From assembly GCA_017510785.1 (NCBI GenBank), contig JAFWMH010000035.1, forward strand, positions 1 to 36,709: a stretch of DNA of 36,709 bases, written 5' to 3'. The DNA is from Atopobiaceae bacterium. Its GTDB lineage: Bacteria > Actinomycetota > Coriobacteriia > Coriobacteriales > Atopobiaceae. Below are positions 31,573 through 36,709 of the stretch, in pieces. Numbering within the stretch: position 1 is the stretch's first letter; the number at the start of each line of letters is the position of its first letter. Made by a program: the position numbers and the translations under genes. The notes below the pieces were generated by a model. It had not been told where the DNA came from. It made no database searches and saw nothing but the letters and a program-made list of their open reading frames with translations.

Positions 31573-32418
31573 CTACACCTCGCGCCGGTCCTCGATGGCG
31601 CGTCCCAGCGAAAGCTCGTCAGCAAGCTCAACCTCGCCGCCCACCGACATTCCCACCGCAAAGCGTGTTACCTTAACCCCCATGGGCTTTATTGTCCGCG
31701 ATAAATACGTCGCAGTTGCCTCGCCCTCGACGTCGGTGTTTGTTGCGAGGATTATCTCCTGCACCTCGCCCGAGGCAAGGCGTGCCAGCAGCTCGCGCAC
31801 GTGCAGCTGGTCCGGCCCTATTCGATCCATGGGTGAGATAACCCCACCAAGCACATGATACAACCCGTGGTACGAACCCGTTCGTTCGACGGCCGCCACG
31901 TCCCGCGGCTCCGAAACGACGCAAATCGTCGTGACGTCGCGCGTCGAGTCGGCGCACACATCGCACGTGTCGCGCGTTGCGTACGAAAAGCACACGGGAC
32001 AAAAGTGCACCTGTCGCTTCACGTCCAGAATCGCATTGGCCAACCGCCGTCCCTGCTCGGCATCGGATTCGAGTAGGAAGTACGCAATGCGCTGTGCCGA
32101 CTTTGGTCCGATGCCTGGCAAGCGACCGAGCTCGTCGAGCAGGCGCTGAAGGGCCCGGCCGTCATTCGGACCGCCGGAAAAGACGGAAGCACCGTTCGCA
32201 AAACCACTCACGCCCCGTGCACTGCGACTGGACGCGCCATCGCCCGAACCGCTCGCGCCCTGTGCGCCGTAGCTGGAGCCAACGCCGCCCGAACCACTCG
32301 CGCCCTGCGCGCCGCGAGTTGGTGCAACGCCCGCAGTTCCCGCATCGTCACGGCCCGAACCAAGGGAAGCACCAAGCCAATCGGTCGCGCCAGACGCGAG
32401 CCCGTCGAAAACGGACAT
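31573..32418 (-). CDS. recR: Recombination protein RecR, with N-terminal extension
   Basis: 281 aa against ~200 for the family. The core starts near residue 86: helix-hairpin-helix LPGIGPKSAQRIAYFLL (100-116), a four-Cys zinc site (HFCPVCFSYATRDTCDVC) and a Toprim domain (ICVVSEPRDVAAVE, LATNTDVEGEATA). RecR works with RecO/RecF to load RecA on gaps. The first ~80 residues are Gly/Ala/Ser-rich with repeated GAQGASGSG units. The family-typical opening is present only after that block; MSVFDGLASGATDWLGASLG precedes it, so the block is an insertion after a short N terminus. The ATG lies one base after the ybaB stop (TAAGATG), so translation is coupled to ybaB. Confidence 0.93.
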   Translation of the reverse strand: MSVFDGLASGATDWLGASLGSGRDDAGTAGVAPTRGAQGASGSGGVGSSYGAQGASGSGDGASSRSARGVSGFANGASVFSGGPNDGRALQRLLDELGRLPGIGPKSAQRIAYFLLESDAEQGRRLANAILDVKRQVHFCPVCFSYATRDTCDVCADSTRDVTTICVVSEPRDVAAVERTGSYHGLYHVLGGVISPMDRIGPDQLHVRELLARLASGEVQEIILATNTDVEGEATATYLSRTIKPMGVKVTRFAVGMSVGGEVELADELSLGRAIEDRREV

Positions 32419-32419
32419 C

Positions 32420-32737
32420 TTAGAACAGGCCCGAGAGACTCGACATGTCGAGCCCGCCCGTAATGCCCGCGACCTGAGAGTTCGCCACCTCGTTCGCCTG
32501 CGCGAGCGCCGCGTTCACCGCCGTGAGGACGAGGTCCTCCAGCATCGAAACGTCGTCGGGATCAACAGCCTCGGGGTCGATGCTAATCGAGGTTATCTTC
32601 ATGTCGGCCGTAGCGCTCACGTTTACCATGCCGCCGCCCGCCGACGCCTGCACCTCAATCTCCGACATATTGTCCTGCGCGTCCATAAGCTGCTGCTGCA
32701 TCACGCGCGCCTGCTCCAGGATTTGTTGCATGTCCAT
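32420..32737 (-). CDS. ybaB: YbaB/EbfC family nucleoid-associated protein
   Basis: 105 aa from the ATG at 32737 (MDMQQILEQARVMQQQLMDA), the usual opening of the family; an upstream TTG (32788) would add 17 residues without family match. The dimeric protein binds DNA and is nearly always beside recR. ASAGGGMVNVSATADMKITS and SIDPEAVDPDDVSMLEDLV are family blocks, and the Gly-rich end is GGLDMSSLSGLF. The stop is one base from the recR start. In most bacteria dnaX comes directly before ybaB; here dnaX lies ~16 kb away. A possible TATAAT is at 33093-33088, ~350 bases upstream, with no good -35. Confidence 0.9.
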   Translation of the reverse strand: MDMQQILEQARVMQQQLMDAQDNMSEIEVQASAGGGMVNVSATADMKITSISIDPEAVDPDDVSMLEDLVLTAVNAALAQANEVANSQVAGITGGLDMSSLSGLF

Positions 32738-33379
32738 GCTCGTCACCACCTGCGATTCGTTGTTACCAGCTGCTCCCGCTCGAACCAATGCCTCTTAGAT
32801 AAAACCTTCGGAGGAGGGCAGCCACGCTCAACGCCAACTCGCGCCTCGGCCACCCACACCCTAATTTGGCCGAAACCAATCGGCAGCATCGGTCCATTAG
32901 AGTGGTAGGTAATTGTATCACGTCACACCCATAAGCACACCGACGGTCAATACGCGCATTGGATGCACGAATGTAACTCCGTCCATACATATGCCTGAAT
33001 AACTGGCGCAATCGGTCCCTTGCTGAGAAAACCAGTGGACAGAGACATGGGAGAGCACACTGAATAATGGGTGCCAAATGGGCATACATTATACATAGTA
33101 ACATCATAAGCAGAATGACCAATTTTTGAGACATTTCTAAGGTTTCTCAGGTACTCTCAGATTATCCTAGTACGACGTTACGCAAATAGCTGGGCGGAAG
33201 GGGCGTCCCTCGCGAGTCGCGTCGCAGGAATGCGCACGGGCGTCGCGCGGCGGCTCGGGCGTGTCGCTACGAATATGCTTATGGAGCATATGTGGGGAAT
33301 CCTTTCGCTCGCCTGCCCCCCAGGGCGCCTTTCGGCCCGAGAGGTCGGGACAATTGATGTCGTTGAAATATTCTTATAT

Positions 33380-33576
33380 ATAAAATAGCGGGCACGAAGT
33401 TTTGAACGTTTTGCGAAACCCCAGTTAGCGGGCGCATTGGCATAAGCATTGAAACATTACGTGCCCACTGTGTAAAATAGGCAGTGGGCACGTATTGTTG
33501 CGTTACTTATGTCCTAAACCCCGCGAGCTGGGGTTTTACACGACTGGTCAAAACTTCGTGCCCACTATCTTTTATG
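33380..33576. repeat. Long palindrome family B, copy 3
   Basis: Ends ATAAAATAGCGGGCACG and CGTGCCCACTATCTTTTAT. Outer arms are GGGCACGAAGTTTTGAAC / GTCAAAACTTCGTGCCC, the middle arms GAAACCCCAG / CTGGGGTTTT, and the centre GTGCCCACTG-TGTAAAATAGG-CAGTGGGCAC. In the outer arm AAG/CTT replaces the TGG/CCA of copy 1, so pairing is preserved. Confidence 0.9.
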
Positions 33577-33730
33577 TGAAGGCACCTGACTCTATGGCGC
33601 GGGCGCGGCTGCCCCCGGGCGAGGGCCGGGCCGGGCCGTCTCCGCAGGCACGGAGGGCGGATTCCGCCTATCGCCGGGGGCGAGAGGGGCGGGCGCGACC
33701 CGGCCATGCGGTCGTCGCGGCCGGCTGGGG

Positions 33731-33831
33731 GGCCGATCCCGCTCGAATTCGCGCCGCCATGGCTGGGCTTACGCCCGAACAAGCCATCGCCGCGGGCCGG
33801 CCCCGCTCGAATTTGCCCCGCCGTGGTCGGG
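33731..33831. repeat. Two imperfect 37-bp direct repeats
   Basis: GGCCGATCCCGCTCGAATTC... at 33731-33767 recurs at 33795-33831 with about six changes, inside a GC-rich block next to palindrome B copy 3. Confidence 0.7.
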
Positions 33832-34590
33832 GCGGCCTCGGATTCCGAAACGCCCGCCACCTCCGCCATTCCATCGGAGGTGCATTATTGGTCTGGTTAT
33901 CAGCAGAACTTCCCGGTAGATTCCGCTCTGATCGCTAAATCACTGGCTTACGGTCGGTTGGGAAGACGCCGCTTGGCAACCTCCTTTGCCGGCTCCTCTG
34001 CCGCCCGCGCACAATTGCCACTTTGTGCCATGCCCAAGCACGAATCCACAGGTAGGACAGGTACATCTACATGCAATTCTGACATTGTGCGCTCGTGTCG
34101 CCAAGGACGGACTCACAATAACAAAACGCAGAATCGGAACTAAAACATATTACCTGCTAGACTGGCTATTCCCTCAAATACTTATGTAATTGTGAACAAC
34201 CGTACCACCGACCAGCATTCACAATTGCGGGCCTGTCGTTCACAAGTGTCGAACTGGCCGGCCAGTGATCAAGATTCTGGCCCTCTGAGAGGTCCGGACG
34301 CGAATCCGGGACAAGAATCGGCCCGACGGAGGCCTAGGAAGGGTCAACTTTCGGACACCTCGCTAATCGCCCCTGCTCGGCCAAGTCATGATTCGAGCAC
34401 GCCCCGTCATATTCAAACTCTTGTCTGGCGCGACGGAAAGCTCGCGCGATCAGCTTCAATCCTTCCGCCTCGGCCTCGCCAAGCACAGGCACAAACATAG
34501 GCACGGACACAGACACCGCAGTTGAACACAGTTTGTCTCACCGCGCCAGAATGTGTCAGAATGGTCCAACATTCTTAGGAAGGGGTTTCG

Positions 34591-35127
34591 ATGGACAGCA
34601 TCCGCGCGGGAAACATCAAACTGTTGCTCTGCTTCGCCTTTTACTTAGCGTGGTGGGTTGTGGGCTTCAATCCCCACCATCCCATTCGAGGCCTCAAGAG
34701 CGGTTGGCTGCTCATCCCTGCTGCAATGCTGGGGATTTGGGCACTCGTCGATATCGTTCAGGGACTTGACTTCACGCTTGGCCCCGTACCGGGCATGGCT
34801 TTTGTGGTTGGAGGTGTCGTGAGCTACGTGGCGCTAGTCGGCATAACGAGCGGACTGCTCCACCGACCGGTTACATCAGAATTGTTCATTATCATGTTGT
34901 GGGCATGCATCGCCCTCTTGGAGATAAACACCTTCGTGGGCATGGGCAGCATCGCTTCGAGCCCGGGCTGGATACTCACAATACTTTGCATTGTTGGCAC
35001 AATCGCAAGCCTCGTTTGCTATCAGCTGTTCTATGGACTTGATGCAAGCCCAGCCTTCATAGACGGGGCGATTCCGCTGATTCTCGCCGGTGTTTTGACA
35101 GGCCTCATAACGTGGTGTGCCGCATAA
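34591..35127 (+). CDS. Small polytopic membrane protein
   Basis: 178 aa; AGGAAGGGG lies about seven bases before the ATG. Five to six membrane segments are visible, including LLLCFAFYLAWWVVGF, GWLLIPAAMLGIWALVDIVQ, GMAFVVGGVVSYVALVGIT, LFIIMLWACIALLEINTFVG, WILTILCIVGTIASLVCYQL and IPLILAGVLTGLITWCAA. There are no charged catalytic motifs and almost no loops. I do not recognise the family. The next gene (35382) follows on the same strand after 254 bp, so they may be co-transcribed. Confidence 0.7.
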   Translation: MDSIRAGNIKLLLCFAFYLAWWVVGFNPHHPIRGLKSGWLLIPAAMLGIWALVDIVQGLDFTLGPVPGMAFVVGGVVSYVALVGITSGLLHRPVTSELFIIMLWACIALLEINTFVGMGSIASSPGWILTILCIVGTIASLVCYQLFYGLDASPAFIDGAIPLILAGVLTGLITWCAA

Positions 35128-35381
35128 CTATGGCGCGCGGTAACGTGCAGCGCTCCGAGGTAAAGCTGCAATGTACGACGGAATTGTCATGCCGGGGGTT
35201 ATGCCGTACCCGGCGCGACCGCCGTCTCAGGCGGGACTGCTGCACGCGTCGGCAGCGCGTCGGGCGGCGCCCGGCGGAATCGCCTCCCCGGCAACATCAC
35301 GACGTCCGGCGGATACGCGGCCAGAAGCATCGCGGCACGCAACAAGACTCATCAATCCGGTTTCGAGCTACGGAGGAACAC

Positions 35382-36080
35382 ATGCAAGCAAAGCGTGGCT
35401 ACGTGCCAAAGGACGACCGGTACTTCTCTGCGGAATCATGCAAGACGCTGCGCATGGCCTCTGAGCATATTTGTTATCTAATCAACCGGGGCTACAACCT
35501 CAAGCATGCGTCCACATTCGTTGGCGACCACCTCCAGCTTTCCGACCGCCAGCGAACAGCGATTGTGCGATCCGTCGCTACCAACGATCAGCTGGTAAAC
35601 CGCCGAGCCAAGGAAGTTCCGCTGGGGCAGCTGAGCGGACAAGCCGTTTGGATTGACGGATTCAACGCAATCATTACGCTTGAGGTTATGCTGAGTAAAT
35701 CCACGCTGCTCGCATGCATGGACGGGTCAATTCGAGACCTTGCGTCACTTCGCGGGACGTATCGCATCGTCTCACAGACACCCGCCGCCGCGCAGTTGCT
35801 CTTCGACGTGCTCCGCGACGCAAACATTGCATCGGCAATCATCCTGCTGGATCGGCCCGTTTCCAACTCGGGACGTCTGAGGACCTTGCTCGACGATCTC
35901 GGTGGGGCTTATCCATTCGACCTCGACGTACGCGTTGAAGACGGAGTAGACCGTTTGTTGTACGGCAAACCGAACGTCATTTCTTCCGACTCAATTGTTT
36001 TAGATAATAGCGCCAGCTGGACAAACCTTTCGCAGCGCTGTTTGGAACTAAGTGGCGCGCGGGCAATTAAGCTGTGGTAG
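35382..36080 (+). CDS. DUF434 family protein (with DUF5616-like C-terminal domain)
   Basis: 232 aa from the ATG at 35382, five bases after GGAGGAA; 90 upstream in-frame codons are Arg-rich and unlikely. The N-terminal ~85 residues (RYFSAESCKTLRMASEHICY, LINRGYNLKHASTFVGDHLQ, DRQRTAIVR) resemble DUF434. The C-terminal part begins VWIDGFNAIITLEVMLSKS and contains MDGSIRDLASLRGTYRIVSQ. The Asp-rich blocks (WIDGFN, DGSIRD, ILLDRPVSNSGRL) recall a nuclease-type acidic site, but no activity is known to me. Soluble; no signal peptide. Family assignment from memory of motifs. Confidence 0.7.
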   Translation: MQAKRGYVPKDDRYFSAESCKTLRMASEHICYLINRGYNLKHASTFVGDHLQLSDRQRTAIVRSVATNDQLVNRRAKEVPLGQLSGQAVWIDGFNAIITLEVMLSKSTLLACMDGSIRDLASLRGTYRIVSQTPAAAQLLFDVLRDANIASAIILLDRPVSNSGRLRTLLDDLGGAYPFDLDVRVEDGVDRLLYGKPNVISSDSIVLDNSASWTNLSQRCLELSGARAIKLW

Positions 36081-36249
36081 CGCGGACACGACCGGTTACA
36101 CCTGGCTAGACCCGCGCTGCTGCAGGGCGGCTCCATAATGTAACGAAACATACGACCCTTAAACGACGCACGGCTCTTGTCATACAAACCCCGCCAAATG
36201 CGCCCGATTCCGTTTTTTCGCAATACTTGTCGGATTCGCTACGCACGTT

Positions 36250-36308
36250 GTGTACCCACGGGACCGCTTAGCCCACGAGGCGCACCCTAAGTGGCCCTCC
36301 TGGTACAC
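36250..36308. repeat. Hairpin family A, symmetric unit downstream of the DUF434 gene
   Basis: GTGTACC (36250-36256) and GGTACAC (36302-36308) form the outer stem; GCTTAG and CTAAGT form the inner stem. It starts 170 bp after the DUF434 stop. Joined to the next unit by GTTACAAGGTT. Confidence 0.75.
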
Positions 36309-36319
36309 GTTACAAGGTT

Positions 36320-36378
36320 GTGTACCCACGGGACCGCTTAGCGGACAAAAGCCGGCCTAAGTGGCACCTGCAGTACAC
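36320..36378. repeat. Hairpin family A, second unit of the pair
   Basis: Starts with the same 20 bases as its neighbour (GTGTACCCACGGGACCGCTT), then GCGGACAAAAGCCGGCCTAA and closes with GTACAC at 36373-36378. The AGCGGACAAA word is shared with the unit at 24883. Confidence 0.75.
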
Positions 36379-36596
36379 ATGTTGGAAACGAAAAACGATG
36401 GGCGTGTACACAAGCAGCGACCCCAACGCTTTACGGAGAAGCGACACGAGGCTTTACGATGCAATGGACAAGGTTTTGCAACCAAAGAGCCCCGGGCAAG
36501 GCACTGTGAAGGCGCTACAACCAAGAAACCGCGAGTAATGAGCCGCGGACAAAAGCGGGACCGCCAGGTCACTCCCGACGGTCCCAAAACAATGAC

Positions 36597-36623
36597 AAAA
36601 AAATGTTTGCACTAGCCGCAAAC
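36597..36623 (-). terminator. Intrinsic terminator of a gene entering from the right edge
   Basis: On the minus strand GTTTGC-GGCTAGT-GCAAAC is followed by ATTTTTTT. A second, longer stem (GGGACCG / CGGTCCC, 36561-36588) follows with GCTTTTG. The last ~90 bp of the window are GC-rich and probably hold the 3' end of that gene; one minus-strand frame stops at 36612, inside the hairpin loop, but the true frame cannot be chosen. Confidence 0.55.
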
Positions 36624-36709
36624 CCCGCGCCGCTCGCAGGCGAACGACCCGCTGGCGAACGGCCGAGCCCAAGCACGAAGCCAAGCCAGGCACGCCGTCA
36701 CCGGCCGCC

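Larger units (their letters stand above)
32738..34590. other. Long non-coding region
   Basis: About 1.85 kb between the divergent ybaB and the gene at 34591. From 32740 to 33180 it is AT-rich and unique, except ATGGGTGCCAAATGGGC at 33067, which resembles the hairpins at 8798-8917. Palindrome B copy 3 is at 33380-33576. From 33590 to 33870 it is very GC-rich with a 37-bp direct repeat. From 34000 to 34590 I see no gene, tRNA or strong structure. Open frames lack ribosome sites. Confidence 0.55.

Noticed and set aside
32738..34590. tRNA, 4.5S RNA or other structured RNA gene near ybaB-recR
   Set aside because: I looked for the T-arm consensus and an SRP-type tetraloop helix in this and the other long spacers and found none; a covariance-model scan would be decisive.

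Overview
The window comes from a bacterial chromosome of roughly 60% GC with strong GC codon bias and clear Shine-Dalgarno sites. The gene order glmS-acpS-nnr-alr-(udg)-tsaE, the ybaB-recR pair, an Mfd with an internal repeat insert and two Rpn-family nucleases all suggest Actinomycetota, most likely Coriobacteriia. That placement is inference from gene content; no rRNA or other phylogenetic marker is present and I found no tRNA.

Layout. 1-2112: C-terminal part of a four-helix membrane protein (+), then a repeat-rich surface-protein gene (-) split by at least three frame changes. 2481-5749: Rpn-type nuclease 1 (-), a 139-bp hairpin just beyond its stop, and about 2 kb of non-coding DNA full of direct and inverted repeats. 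5750-13334: housekeeping block on the minus strand: tsaE, family-4 uracil-DNA glycosylase, alr, nnr, acpS, glmS. 13403-13708: C-terminal remnant of an Rpn gene (+). 13809-19277: dnaX and a large polytopic membrane protein (-). 20022-23726: mfd (-). 24209-26435: zinc-ribbon protein and Rpn-type nuclease 2 with ten octapeptide repeats (+). 26793-32737: tocopherol-cyclase-like protein, metY, a single-pass membrane protein, recR and ybaB (all -). 32738-34590: long non-coding stretch. 34591-36080: a small membrane protein and a DUF434-type protein (+). The right edge carries an intrinsic terminator for a gene entering on the minus strand.

How it works together. The minus-strand core supplies cell-wall precursors (GlmS, Alr), fatty-acid carrier activation (AcpS), NAD(P)H repair (Nnr), t6A tRNA modification (TsaE), DNA repair (Udg, Mfd, RecR/YbaB) and replication (DnaX). 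Several of these enzymes carry low-complexity, repeat-derived extensions or insertions rarely seen in their families.

Most interesting material. (1) Four copies of a ~190-bp near-perfect palindrome built on GTGGGCACGT, whose arms change together between copies, which points to a selected folded structure. (2) A second family of ~60-nt hairpins that occurs in tandem pairs. (3) A set of three related Rpn loci. Two full-length genes share a conserved ~140-bp leader, each has a strong in-frame internal ribosome site before its C-terminal region, and the third locus keeps only that C-terminal region with its ribosome site. This looks like the intragenic antitoxin arrangement known for Rpn toxins, including a possible free-standing antitoxin.
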